A stretch of 64,000 bases of DNA, taken from contig NZ_QKVL01000028.1 in assembly GCF_003231275.1 (NCBI RefSeq), forward strand, positions 21,219 to 85,218. Direction: 5' to 3'. The notes beneath the pieces are model-generated. The model saw nothing but the letters and a program-made list of their open reading frames with translations, was not told the origin of the DNA and searched no databases. Positions 1 to 8,309 of this stretch are shown piece by piece. How positions within the stretch are numbered: the stretch's first letter is position 1; every line of letters begins with the position of its first letter. Source of the DNA: Pseudomonas huaxiensis. GTDB taxonomy: Bacteria > Pseudomonadota > Gammaproteobacteria > Pseudomonadales > Pseudomonadaceae. The translations under genes and the position numbers were made by a program.

Positions 1-2177
1 GCAACCTGACGGCTGTGGCCGATAACGATGGCCTGGGCAGGCACGGGGAAGTGGAAGAGCGTCTTGCCCTGGGCGTCGATCACCGCCGCGCCGGCCTCGC
101 CGAGGGCGATCAGGTAGCGCTGGTCGTCGAGCGGCACGACGTCGACGATCGGCCGGCTGCCCAGCTCCGGGGCGGTCCATTCCTGCGCGACGTCGACGCT
201 GTCCAGCGGCACCTGCGTTGCGCGCGGCGGAACTTTGTTGGGCAGGTCGTTGAGCAGGAGACTGTCCTTGCTCATTTTGATCAGGGTCTTGAGCTGATCC
301 TGCGTCAGGTGGCCGTTGCCACCCGCCTGGTCGGCGACAACGGCATTGGCAATCGCGCCAGCCAGCCACGCCAGCGCGCCGCCACGGGTTTTGTGCTCCA
401 GCAGAGCGCGGGCCAGCACGCCGCGTTCGGCATGGCGCCTGGGGTCGTCGCGCAGTTGCTCGACCCAGTCGCTGTAGGCATCGAGCGTGTCGGGTAACAG
501 GATGGCGCGCTTGACCAGCGCACCAATCGCCAACTGGCCGCCCGCCGCTTCGGCGTTAAGCAGCCATTGCGCGGCGCGCTCGCGCTCGGCGGGCAGGCTC
601 CAGATCACGTCGACGGCTTGCAGCCAGAGGCCTTTGCCGGTGAGGGCTTCGGCCCATTCCAGGCGCAGGCGGTCGGCGCTTTCCGGCCACTTTTCCTGTA
701 GCAAGGCCACGGCGTCGGCAAAGGCATCGTCGCGGCGGGCCACGAGAATCGCACGCTGCCAGTCACCCGCCGCACACAGCAGGCGCACGATCATCGCCGG
801 CGCCATGTCCCAAGCGAGGGCCAGCTCAGCGGCCTGGGTGTGTCGGCCGTGGGTTTCCAGATAGTCGAGGGCTTCCTGGCGGGCCTTGAGCAGTTCGGCG
901 AGGACGAAGGCCGCTTCGTCGATCCGGCCTTCGCGGTCCAGGCGCTCGAACGAGTGACGGTAGATTTTCCGCAGGTGGTCGTCCATGCCCTCTTCCATGA
1001 GCATGCTTCGCGCCGGTCCGCGTTGGCCGTTGAGGCTGAGGTCGTCGCGGCGCTTGGGCGCGCCGAACGCCTGTTCGCTGGGGCCCTGTTCGTCGCCGAG
1101 AGGGATGGCGTGACGCAGGGCTTCCTGGAAATCGCCGTTCTCGAACATCTCGAGCATGCGCCGCATGTAATCGGCCTGACGCTTGCCGTAGAGGGCCGAC
1201 AAGCGCGAATTGAGGGTGAGGCGGGTCAGCAGGCGGCGCCACAAGGCGGGGCGGGATTGCGTTGGGGTCGCGCGGTCTGGAAGCGCTGGGGGCTTGGCCA
1301 ATGCGTTCGCCGTTCCCGGCGATTGGGGATGTGACGTCGGCTGTGCACCGGGCCTGCGTTGCAGCAACGCGCGCACCGCCGCCAACAGCAGCGTCACCAC
1401 GATTGCGCCGATGAGCGTCGCGGCGATCATCTTGAGGATCGCGTTCCAGGTGTCCGCATCGTTGGCCGACGGTGAGCTGACGCTACCACCGCTCAACCAG
1501 CGCAGGGCAATGATGATCGCGATGGCCACCCCCAGCTTCGGCCAGACGGACGATGTCGAATCAGGACGCTGCCACTCATCTTTACCCGCTGCCTCGGCGG
1601 AGGCTTTCGGCTGGGCCTGCGCTTTCTGCTGCCGCGCCTGCAGGGCGTTCATCACCCCTTCCCGCTCCGGGCTGACCGGCGCCAGCGCGTCGCCGAAGAT
1701 TTCCCGGGTGTCGGCGGACGGCGTCAGCAGATCGAGATCCGGTTCCGCCAGCGTGCTGCGGCAGTCGTAAGTGTCCAGCAGGGTGTAGCCGCTGATATCG
1801 ATCCATTGCTCCGGCGCCAGCACTTCGGCGTCGCGCAGGTGCAGGGCCTCGACGTGGCTGCCGCGTACCAGCCAGAGGTCCGCCGTTGGCATCGTGCGGA
1901 TTTCTTCGGGGCTGAGCAGCGCGGAACACAGGGCGCGGCCCTGACGAATCAGCGGCCAGCCGGTCAGGGTTTCGCAGTGCACCGACAGCGGCTGGCGCAA
2001 GCGCAACAGGTCGCCATCGGTAAAGCGCCAGGCACTGGCGCCGATCTGCCACTGACTCAGGATCAGCCGCGCCGCCGCGCGTTCATCGAAGCGCTCGCGG
2101 GGCAGCCACAGGCCGTCGATCAGTTGGTGCCCGGTCAACACCGGGCGGCGAATCAACGCCACGTTGTCATCAAGCAC
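1..2177 (-). CDS. bpX6-like membrane-anchored beta-propeller protein of a MoxR-vWA ternary system (partial, runs off left edge)
   Basis: The frame is open for about 725 codons and continues past base 1, so the C-terminus is missing. I chose the GTG at 2177 because AAGGA lies about 10 bases upstream; it overlaps the preceding gene by 8 bases, which suggests translational coupling. Residues 1-170 form a mixed alpha/beta N-terminal region that I read as bpX6-like. Two hydrophobic segments follow near residues 211-228 and 244-272, then a long Ala/Leu/Glu-rich helical region (about 330-640). Near the visible end short beta-strand-like repeats begin, which I take as the start of a beta-propeller. 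It is the last gene of the MoxR - bpX5 - vWA/propeller operon seen in this window. The domain name is by recognition and context, not a search. The role is not known; in these predicted systems the propeller and bpX modules are thought to sense or scaffold. Confidence 0.7.
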   Translation of the reverse strand, partial: MLDDNVALIRRPVLTGHQLIDGLWLPRERFDERAAARLILSQWQIGASAWRFTDGDLLRLRQPLSVHCETLTGWPLIRQGRALCSALLSPEEIRTMPTADLWLVRGSHVEALHLRDAEVLAPEQWIDISGYTLLDTYDCRSTLAEPDLDLLTPSADTREIFGDALAPVSPEREGVMNALQARQQKAQAQPKASAEAAGKDEWQRPDSTSSVWPKLGVAIAIIIALRWLSGGSVSSPSANDADTWNAILKMIAATLIGAIVVTLLLAAVRALLQRRPGAQPTSHPQSPGTANALAKPPALPDRATPTQSRPALWRRLLTRLTLNSRLSALYGKRQADYMRRMLEMFENGDFQEALRHAIPLGDEQGPSEQAFGAPKRRDDLSLNGQRGPARSMLMEEGMDDHLRKIYRHSFERLDREGRIDEAAFVLAELLKARQEALDYLETHGRHTQAAELALAWDMAPAMIVRLLCAAGDWQRAILVARRDDAFADAVALLQEKWPESADRLRLEWAEALTGKGLWLQAVDVIWSLPAERERAAQWLLNAEAAGGQLAIGALVKRAILLPDTLDAYSDWVEQLRDDPRRHAERGVLARALLEHKTRGGALAWLAGAIANAVVADQAGGNGHLTQDQLKTLIKMSKDSLLLNDLPNKVPPRATQVPLDSVDVAQEWTAPELGSRPIVDVVPLDDQRYLIALGEAGAAVIDAQGKTLFHFPVPAQAIVIGHSRQV

Positions 2178-3993
2178 CCGACAGCATCCTTGTGGTTTCC
2201 GGTGTCTGGTTGCAGCTCACCTGCAGCCGCAATCTGCCTTGCGCCAGCGAGTACACCAACAGCTCGCGGGCGCTGGTGAGGACGGCGATCAGCTCGGTCA
2301 TCGGGCAGTAGCTGTAGCGCACGATTTCTTCGCTGGTGGTGAACAGCACCCGCTGTTTGCCCTCTTCATAGAGGGCGACGCTGCGCTGGTTCGGGCCCAG
2401 CAGCACCAGGGCGCAATGGTGTTCTTCCTTGCGCTGTCGAAGGCCGATGCCCCTCCAGCCGGGGGCCAGTTCGATGCGCTCCGACCGCACGGGGAAGCTG
2501 CTGGCGGTCATCACCGTCCAGCGCTCGCTGCCGTTCTCGACCGAGCACAACGCGCAGCCGCCGAAGCCCACGCGCCACGGCCAGCCGGCGATGAACAGCA
2601 CTTGGGTGACGTCCTTGGCCGGGCCCACCATGAACGGCCCCACGACACCCGAAACACCTACGGCGCTGGCATACAACTGGCTGCCGTCGCGGCGCACGTA
2701 AGCCATGGCATCCTCATCGACCTTGGCCACCGCCATCACGTCGTCCGCCAGGTAACGGGTCTTGCCGTTATCGGGCACGGCACCGGTTTTGCCCGCGATG
2801 GACCAGCTCGCCAGATGGCCTTTGCTGTCCAGCAGAAGCAGGCGGCTGGCGGTGCTGTTACGAATCCAGACGGTGGGCAGCAGCGTGGCGGTGCCGGGCG
2901 GCAGTTGCAGTTGATCGCGGCTTGGTTTGTCCACTGCCCTCAGGCCGCTCATGTGCCAGAAGCGCAGTTGATCCCCCTCGCTCAACACCGCGCCAATGGA
3001 GCGCCCGAGGAAGGTGATCCCCAGCGGCGACGAGCTGCCGCTCCAGACCGAGGTGCGCACTTCCAGCCCCTTTTTCTGGTGATGCGCCGGCAGCTTGATG
3101 ACCACCATGCCGGGTTGGTCGAGCAGCCTGAGCGCCACATGGCCACCGTGGCTGGAGATGATCGGCGCGAGGGTCTGGGCGACACGCGGCACGGCGCCTT
3201 TGACCGGTGCGGCAACCACCTCGCCTTCGAATTGGCCCTTGAGCAATTGCAGTGCCGAACGCTCCTCGGGGATCGGCAGCGACACCCGGCGTTGGCTGCC
3301 CGCCAGCAATTCGAAACTCAGGCTTTGGCCGTCGAGGCTACGGTGCAAGTGCACGCGGTGGGAGCAGAACTGGCGGTCGCTGGCAGGCAGGCGCTGTCCC
3401 ACTAGCCAGCACTCGCCGGCCGGTTGCGACTGTTCGCCGAGCCAGTGACGCCAGGTCTGCCAGTGTTCCTCGCTGACCACGCTCCAGGTGCGCGCGGCGA
3501 GCAATGCCTTGAGCTGCGCCGCGCCATCGAAGGGTCGCAACTGCGGCGCATCCTGAAGGATGCCCCAGCGCAATTCGGCCCCCGCTTCTTGCGCGCGGCG
3601 CGCCAGCAACATCAGCAAGGCCAGGTGCACCAGCCGCGCCGCGCCCAGTTGCAGCGGACCGGCATCGAACAGCACGACGATCAGGCGACTGGCCTGCCGC
3701 GCCTCATAGTGTGGCGCGAGGAACATGTGCTCGCCGGACACCGCCCGGCGCAGGAATTCTTCCGGCACCTCGCCCGCCAGCAGCCATTCGCTGGACAGCA
3801 GGCGCTCGTAGGAGCCGCGACGCTGCAGGTCGCCCAGGCCGTCAGGTTCGGGCACGCCGCCTTGTTGCAGGCCGCGCCATGGACCGAGGATCGGATTCAG
3901 GCGACCGAGCAAATCGGCGAACAACGGCAGGTGCTCGGGGGCGAACCAGGTCAGCCATTGCCGCCACGGTTGCAGCGAATCGGGTAATTGCAT
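2170..3993 (-). CDS. vWA-like and beta-propeller protein of a MoxR-vWA ternary system
   Basis: This 607-aa protein has an N-terminal helical segment (1-100). A Rossmann-like vWA segment begins at the hydrophobic strand RLIVVLFDAGP (103-113). About 260-600 is a repetitive strand-rich region (repeats such as LLLLDSKGHLASWSI and LLGPNQRSVALYE) consistent with a beta-propeller. The metal site expected in vWA domains (DxSxS) reads D-A-G-P-L here, so the MIDAS is probably degenerate. The start codon shares one base with the stop of the upstream bpX5-like gene (TGATG), and the stop overlaps the next gene. No signal peptide is visible. In the predicted ternary systems the MoxR ATPase is thought to act on the vWA partner. 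Assignment rests on layout and operon context. Confidence 0.65.
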   Translation of the reverse strand: MQLPDSLQPWRQWLTWFAPEHLPLFADLLGRLNPILGPWRGLQQGGVPEPDGLGDLQRRGSYERLLSSEWLLAGEVPEEFLRRAVSGEHMFLAPHYEARQASRLIVVLFDAGPLQLGAARLVHLALLMLLARRAQEAGAELRWGILQDAPQLRPFDGAAQLKALLAARTWSVVSEEHWQTWRHWLGEQSQPAGECWLVGQRLPASDRQFCSHRVHLHRSLDGQSLSFELLAGSQRRVSLPIPEERSALQLLKGQFEGEVVAAPVKGAVPRVAQTLAPIISSHGGHVALRLLDQPGMVVIKLPAHHQKKGLEVRTSVWSGSSSPLGITFLGRSIGAVLSEGDQLRFWHMSGLRAVDKPSRDQLQLPPGTATLLPTVWIRNSTASRLLLLDSKGHLASWSIAGKTGAVPDNGKTRYLADDVMAVAKVDEDAMAYVRRDGSQLYASAVGVSGVVGPFMVGPAKDVTQVLFIAGWPWRVGFGGCALCSVENGSERWTVMTASSFPVRSERIELAPGWRGIGLRQRKEEHHCALVLLGPNQRSVALYEEGKQRVLFTTSEEIVRYSYCPMTELIAVLTSARELLVYSLAQGRLRLQVSCNQTPETTRMLSGA

Positions 3994-4427
3994 CAGCGGC
4001 CCGTCCAGTGCGCGGCGATGCGCTGCAAATGCTGCGACGTCAGCGGCAGTTGTCGATCAAGGGGCACCACCGCCTGCGGCTCACGCCAGAGCAACAGCGG
4101 CGCGCGGGAAAAGGCGCGCGACAGCGCCTGGCCGAGCAGGTCCAGCGGCACTTCGGGTTCCCAACTGGTGGGCAGCCACAGGCCGGGCGCGCGCTCATCG
4201 GTGGCGGCATATTCGACGCCCTCGACCCAGGGCAAATCGTCGGCCGCGCCACACACCACCAGCACATCGCGATTGGCCGTGGCTTGCAGCCGCGCCGCCT
4301 GCTCCTCGGGCAACGCCGCCAGTCGCGCATGCAGGCGCCGCGCCGCATCGCCCCAGCCCACCGCCGCCTGGGGCGCAGCGGCCACGGAACGCGGTCGCCA
4401 GCCCCAGCTCATCAGCGGGGCGTTCAT
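3993..4427 (-). CDS. Small bpX5-like protein of a MoxR-vWA ternary system
   Basis: This is a 144-aa soluble protein with no signal peptide or membrane segment. It is rich in Trp, Leu, Ala and Arg, with a strand-like core DVLVVCGAADDLPWVEG near residues 54-70 and a C-terminal helical tail. Its start overlaps the stop of the MoxR gene by four bases (ATGA) and its stop shares one base with the start of the vWA/propeller gene, so all three must be co-translated. Its position between MoxR and the vWA/propeller partner is where a bpX5 domain protein is expected. The family name comes mainly from context and remembered neighbours. A specific biochemical function cannot be given. Confidence 0.55.
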   Translation of the reverse strand: MNAPLMSWGWRPRSVAAAPQAAVGWGDAARRLHARLAALPEEQAARLQATANRDVLVVCGAADDLPWVEGVEYAATDERAPGLWLPTSWEPEVPLDLLGQALSRAFSRAPLLLWREPQAVVPLDRQLPLTSQHLQRIAAHWTGR

Positions 4428-5545
4428 ACGGCGCTGGTCAGCAGGCGGGTCACGCGGCCACGAACGTCCTGCAACTGGGCCGGCATGGTCTGGCTATTGA
4501 AGTTGGCGTCGATTTCCCGCAGCAGGTTTTCCAGTTGCGCGCTGGCGGGTGGTTCGCTGCGGGCGAGGTAGTCTTCGGCGGTTTCCAGGAGACGGCTGAG
4601 CCGCGACATCGGCTGCAACGTCGCCTCTTCGACCGCGCTGAACAAATGGCTGTTGCTGGACTGGGCGAACAGATCGCGCAGGACCTCACGACCGTGCTGC
4701 TGAATTTCCTTGGTCGGCAGCACATACAGCAGCGGCCACAGGTCCGCTTCGCTGGCCTCGGTGCGACCACTGAGCAACGCGGCGGCGGCGATCAGGCGCT
4801 GGGACTTGACGATGCGCCGGTCCGACAGCTGCACGCCGGCCTCGCGCAGGCGGCGGATGGCCTGGGCCAGCGCGGGACGAACCTGCGCGAGATCGACATC
4901 TTTCAGGGCATGGCCCAGCACATCCAGCTGGCTCAGCCCCAGCAGTTGCTGGACCGGGCGCTGCTCGGACTGCCAGCCGCCGGACAGCATCGCTTCGAGC
5001 TGGTTGTCCGGCACCGAATCGACGAACAGGTGCAGCAGGAAGCGATCACCGAAGGCCGCCAGCGCTTCATCGTCCGGCAGGCCATTGGCGGCGCCGACGC
5101 ACACCCGCAGCGGGCATTGGATCTGGGTGTGACCGCGCCGGAAACGGCGCTCGTTGAGCACGCCAAGCAGCGTGTTGAGGATCGCGGTGGAACCGAGGAA
5201 AACTTCGTCGAGAAAGACGATATCGGCTTCTGGCAGCATGCCACTGACGTCGGTTTCCACCGTGCCCTCGCGCAGCTTTTTCAGGTCCACGGTGCCGAAC
5301 AGTTCCGAGGGTTCGGTGAAGCGTCCGAGCAGGTATTCGAAATAGCGCCCGCCCATGCACTGCGCCACCCGGCGCACCACCGCACTCTTGGCGGTACCGG
5401 GCGGCCCGACCACCAGAATGTGCTCCTGCGCGACGGCAGCCAGAACAATCAGCTCGGCCAGTTGCTCCCGCCCCACCAACCCCTCGGTGGCAACCCGCAC
5501 CGCCTGACGAATCTGTGCGGCAGCGCTCTGCAATGACGCGGACAT
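4424..5545 (-). CDS. MoxR-type AAA+ ATPase
   Basis: A MoxR/RavA-type AAA+ ATPase. Numbering from the alternative upstream GTG at 5551 (two residues longer), Walker A is GPPGTAKS at 49-56, Walker B IVFLDE at 111-116, sensor-1 GAAN at 153-156 and an arginine-finger-like DRF at 169-171, followed by the alpha-helical lid. I prefer the ATG at 5545 (373 aa) because GAAGG sits five bases upstream. MoxR ATPases remodel or activate vWA-domain partners, and here a vWA/propeller gene follows two genes downstream. It is the first gene of a four-gene overlapping minus-strand operon; the 150 bases upstream separate it from an acetyltransferase gene on the same strand. Confidence 0.88.
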   Translation of the reverse strand: MSASLQSAAAQIRQAVRVATEGLVGREQLAELIVLAAVAQEHILVVGPPGTAKSAVVRRVAQCMGGRYFEYLLGRFTEPSELFGTVDLKKLREGTVETDVSGMLPEADIVFLDEVFLGSTAILNTLLGVLNERRFRRGHTQIQCPLRVCVGAANGLPDDEALAAFGDRFLLHLFVDSVPDNQLEAMLSGGWQSEQRPVQQLLGLSQLDVLGHALKDVDLAQVRPALAQAIRRLREAGVQLSDRRIVKSQRLIAAAALLSGRTEASEADLWPLLYVLPTKEIQQHGREVLRDLFAQSSNSHLFSAVEEATLQPMSRLSRLLETAEDYLARSEPPASAQLENLLREIDANFNSQTMPAQLQDVRGRVTRLLTSAV

Positions 5546-5697
5546 AAGCACCTTCCCTGAGCTGAAACGAAGAATCTTGCCTCAGGAAAAGGCGTAATCA
5601 CAAGAAGGAAAATGCCGTGATAGAGCGTTTGATTACCTGAATTCAACCACGCGTCGCGACGGATCATCACGAGGACGTGCACTGCAGGCACGGCATT

Positions 5698-6381
5698 TTA
5701 CTGAAGCAGCCGTCCGCCCTTGCGCGTCAATTCCAGCCGCCGATAGGTCGCCGGCGAAAGCCCTTCCAGCCTCTCCAGACACGCCGCCGGATCGTTCAGC
5801 GGCAGCTTCTTCAGTTCTTCGAAATCCCGCTCCCACCATTGGGTCGCCAGTAGGCGCTCGATCATCTCTTCGGGATAGCGATAGCGAATCACCCTCGCCG
5901 GCACGCCGGCAACCACCGCGTAGGGCGGAACATCCTGAGTGACCAGAGCGCGGGTGGCGATGATAGCGCCGGTGCCGATGTGTACACCTTCGAGAATCAG
6001 CGCTTCATGGCCGACCCAGACGTCATGGCCGAGGGTGGCCATCTCGATGGGGGCATCGTATTCCCAGTCGGTGTCGGTGTACTGGAAGGGATGGGTGCTG
6101 AGCCAGTCGGTGGGATGGTTGTGTTTTTCCTGGCCGATAACCACGCCGTTGCCAATAGAGCAAAAGCGCCCGATGGCGCCGACGAACTGCAACTGGCCTT
6201 CACCGCGAATGTAGGTGTGAGCACCGATGGACAGCGCATGGCTGGCGACCTGCACATTGCCCATGCGCACACCGTCTTCAAGGGTGAGCACGGACTTCTT
6301 GTGGAACTTCGACAAGCGGCTGCCGAGCTTGCAGCCCTGGCGGCGAATCCAGCGGTTCCAGTACCAATCAGCGATGGGCAT
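5698..6381 (-). CDS. CatB-type xenobiotic O-acetyltransferase (hexapeptide repeat)
   Basis: This 227-aa trimeric left-handed beta-helix acetyltransferase probably transfers acetyl from acetyl-CoA to a hydroxyl group. Hexapeptide repeats run through residues 35-85 and 105-150 (IGRFCSIGNG, LGHDVWVGHE, VHIGTGAII). The loop HNHPTDWLSTHPF at 87-99 is the family's catalytic His region, and VPPYAVVAGVPAR is the usual C-terminal coil signature. I chose the ATG at 6381 because AGGAG lies six bases upstream; an in-frame extension to 6414 lacks this. The substrate cannot be read from sequence: the family includes chloramphenicol and streptogramin acetyltransferases, but most chromosomal members in environmental Pseudomonas have no proven resistance role. 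It sits alone between the MoxR system and the amine operon. Confidence 0.85.
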   Translation of the reverse strand: MPIADWYWNRWIRRQGCKLGSRLSKFHKKSVLTLEDGVRMGNVQVASHALSIGAHTYIRGEGQLQFVGAIGRFCSIGNGVVIGQEKHNHPTDWLSTHPFQYTDTDWEYDAPIEMATLGHDVWVGHEALILEGVHIGTGAIIATRALVTQDVPPYAVVAGVPARVIRYRYPEEMIERLLATQWWERDFEELKKLPLNDPAACLERLEGLSPATYRRLELTRKGGRLLQ

Positions 6382-6483
6382 CCCCGACTCCTGTTGTTGT
6401 TCAACGTCCCCCAACCTGACGGCGAGGGGGCGTAATGGTAGTCGCTCAGGTCGGGAAATGCAGCCGGGGGCCGTCAGTTGCGC

Positions 6484-7803
6484 TCAGTAACTCCACACCA
6501 GCAACACCTGCCCATAAAGATTGCCCCGCGACGTCTCCAACTGGCTCCCGCCGTCCTCCGCGCTGCGCCGGGGTTTGTAGTAGCCCACCAGCGGCAGCAC
6601 GCTCCAGTGCTGATCGATAGCCCACTCCGCGTAAAGATCCAGCTCGCGAGCATCGCGATTGCCCAGGCTCGGGTCGAGGGTGTCGAAGGTATAGAACAGC
6701 GCACCCACGTTGACGCTATCGCTCACTGCGGCCTTGACGCCGAGATGGTGCACGCGGGTGTTGCTGTTGAACGGGCCGGCATAGTTGGACGCGACCTCAC
6801 CCTGGAACCAGGTCCCCAACGCCCGGCCATTGCCATAGAACAGCGGGTCGTAGCCTTCGGAAAAGCGGCTGTAGCGGTAGTTGACGCTGGGTTTGCCGGG
6901 CAGTTGCGAGAAGGTCCAGCCGGCTTCGAGGTACCAGGCGTTTTCGTTGCCGGCGTCCTTGCGCTCCCAGGCGTGTTCAGCGGCAAGGAACAGGTCGCTG
7001 ACGCCGGCGTTGCCCTGGGTGCGGACGCTGTAAAGCTTCATGCCCTTGCGCTCGGGGTAAAGCAGTTCGGCCAAGGCCTCGTCGGTGTCGGTGACCGTGA
7101 TGGCAGTCAGGCCAAAGGTCGCGGGCGCAGCGATGTGTTCGAGGGTCGCAACCGCCAGCTCAGGGCTGGCCTGGGCCGGGTTGTCGGACTTCAGCCACAT
7201 CAGGTCGCCACGCCAGCCCTGGTCGCCGCCCAACCGCAGGATGGCGGTCTGGTCGAAGGCCTTGCGGCCAGTGAGGTAGTAGGCGCCGCCGCGGTTGACC
7301 GCGCCGTCCAGCATGCCGCGGCCGATGTTCAGGGCGTCGCCGGAAATCAGGAAGCCGTCCCCCACCACGACGTTCTGGCGGCCGCCAGAAAGCTCCAGGC
7401 CGTTCTCGCCCAAGGCCGGAAACAGGTCGGCGGAGCGCCAGCCGAGCCAGGCGTTTTCGATTTTCGTGGTGCGCTCGTCGCCGACCGTCCAGCCCGCGGC
7501 ATCGCCATCGCCGAAGGTGGCGCTGCTGACCCAGTCGAGGGCGCCATGGAGTTCGCCAAGGCCGGCCGTGCGGTGCTTGAAGTCGATGCCGTATTGCAGT
7601 GTGGTTTCCTGCCAGTTGACGCTGCCGGGTTCGCGTTCGCCGGTCTGGCCGTAGCTTTCGCCGCTGTGGAAGACGCCGGCAGCGCCTTGCAGCCTGGCGG
7701 CGATTTCACTGTCGGCATCCTGATACAGGGTCAGCGCCTGCGCCCAGGGTGAAAGAGCCAGCAGCAGCGGGACGGATGCCTGGAGTTGTTGTTTTCGCAT
7801 CAT
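6484..7803 (-). CDS. Outer-membrane beta-barrel porin-like protein (possibly alginate-export-like)
   Basis: This 439-aa protein starts with a short signal peptide (MMRKQQLQ, then a hydrophobic run, cleavage near AQA-LT at about residue 23). It continues with alternating amphipathic strands and ends in the aromatic C-terminus VLLVWSY, typical of outer-membrane barrels. It lacks the N-terminal pattern of the OprD protein encoded at 13066-14349. The overall look resembles the alginate-export-type barrels, but I do not recognise the family firmly. It is the last gene of a minus-strand operon with an APC permease, an FAD amine oxidase and a SnoaL-like protein, so it may admit an amine substrate across the outer membrane. 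The start could be either of two adjacent ATGs. Confidence 0.7.
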   Translation of the reverse strand: MMRKQQLQASVPLLLALSPWAQALTLYQDADSEIAARLQGAAGVFHSGESYGQTGEREPGSVNWQETTLQYGIDFKHRTAGLGELHGALDWVSSATFGDGDAAGWTVGDERTTKIENAWLGWRSADLFPALGENGLELSGGRQNVVVGDGFLISGDALNIGRGMLDGAVNRGGAYYLTGRKAFDQTAILRLGGDQGWRGDLMWLKSDNPAQASPELAVATLEHIAAPATFGLTAITVTDTDEALAELLYPERKGMKLYSVRTQGNAGVSDLFLAAEHAWERKDAGNENAWYLEAGWTFSQLPGKPSVNYRYSRFSEGYDPLFYGNGRALGTWFQGEVASNYAGPFNSNTRVHHLGVKAAVSDSVNVGALFYTFDTLDPSLGNRDARELDLYAEWAIDQHWSVLPLVGYYKPRRSAEDGGSQLETSRGNLYGQVLLVWSY

Positions 7804-7857
7804 GACGGTCTCGGAACAGGAAGGAGAATGGCTCCCGCAGGAGCCGGCGACGGGGCT

Positions 7858-8247
7858 TCAGGCGGGGATCTCACCCTCGGCATACATGTCGGCGATCACC
7901 CGCCACTGGCCCTCGATCAGCGACCAGACGAACAGGCTCTTCATCGCGAACGCCTCGCCCTCCAGCGGCAACACGCGCCAGGTGACCCAGGTGTAGGCGG
8001 CGCTGTCGCCCAGCGCGGTGAGGCGGTCGATGCGGATCGAGGCACCGCGGGAGTCGGTCACCAGGGCGGTGAGCAGTTCACGCAGTTGCGCGGTACCGTG
8101 GTACAGCGCGTCGCTGCCGGCGCCGGTGATTTCAGTGGCGTCGGTGTACAGCTCGCGGACGATGGCGTCGGCATCGCGGCGAGCCCACAGGGTTTGCAGC
8201 AGGTCGAGGCGGGCTTGCAGGGACGTTTTCAGGGCAGCAGAAGGCAT
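7858..8247 (-). CDS. SnoaL/NTF2-like small protein
   Basis: This 129-aa protein has the cone-shaped NTF2/SnoaL layout: an N-terminal helix pair (ARLDLLQTLWARRDADAIV), a middle segment EITGAGSDALYHGTAQLREL, and C-terminal strands ending MKSLFVWSLIEGQWRVIADMY. Proteins of this type (SgcJ/EcaC-like) are often small binding proteins or accessory enzymes beside oxidoreductases, so a helper role to the adjacent FAD oxidase is plausible. It lies 62 bases after the oxidase and 54 bases before the porin gene on the same strand. Function is unassigned. Confidence 0.78.
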   Translation of the reverse strand: MPSAALKTSLQARLDLLQTLWARRDADAIVRELYTDATEITGAGSDALYHGTAQLRELLTALVTDSRGASIRIDRLTALGDSAAYTWVTWRVLPLEGEAFAMKSLFVWSLIEGQWRVIADMYAEGEIPA

Positions 8248-8309
8248 GTTCGAATCCTCTCGGTCGAAGGGTGGGTGCCCCGCAGGGGCGTTTCAGGTCG
8301 GGTTGGGGG

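Noticed and set aside
2164..3405. Long plus-strand frame antisense to the vWA/propeller gene
   Set aside because: Composition (His, Gln, Arg, Ala-rich) is what an antisense frame of a GC-rich gene gives; the minus-strand gene is in a coupled operon.
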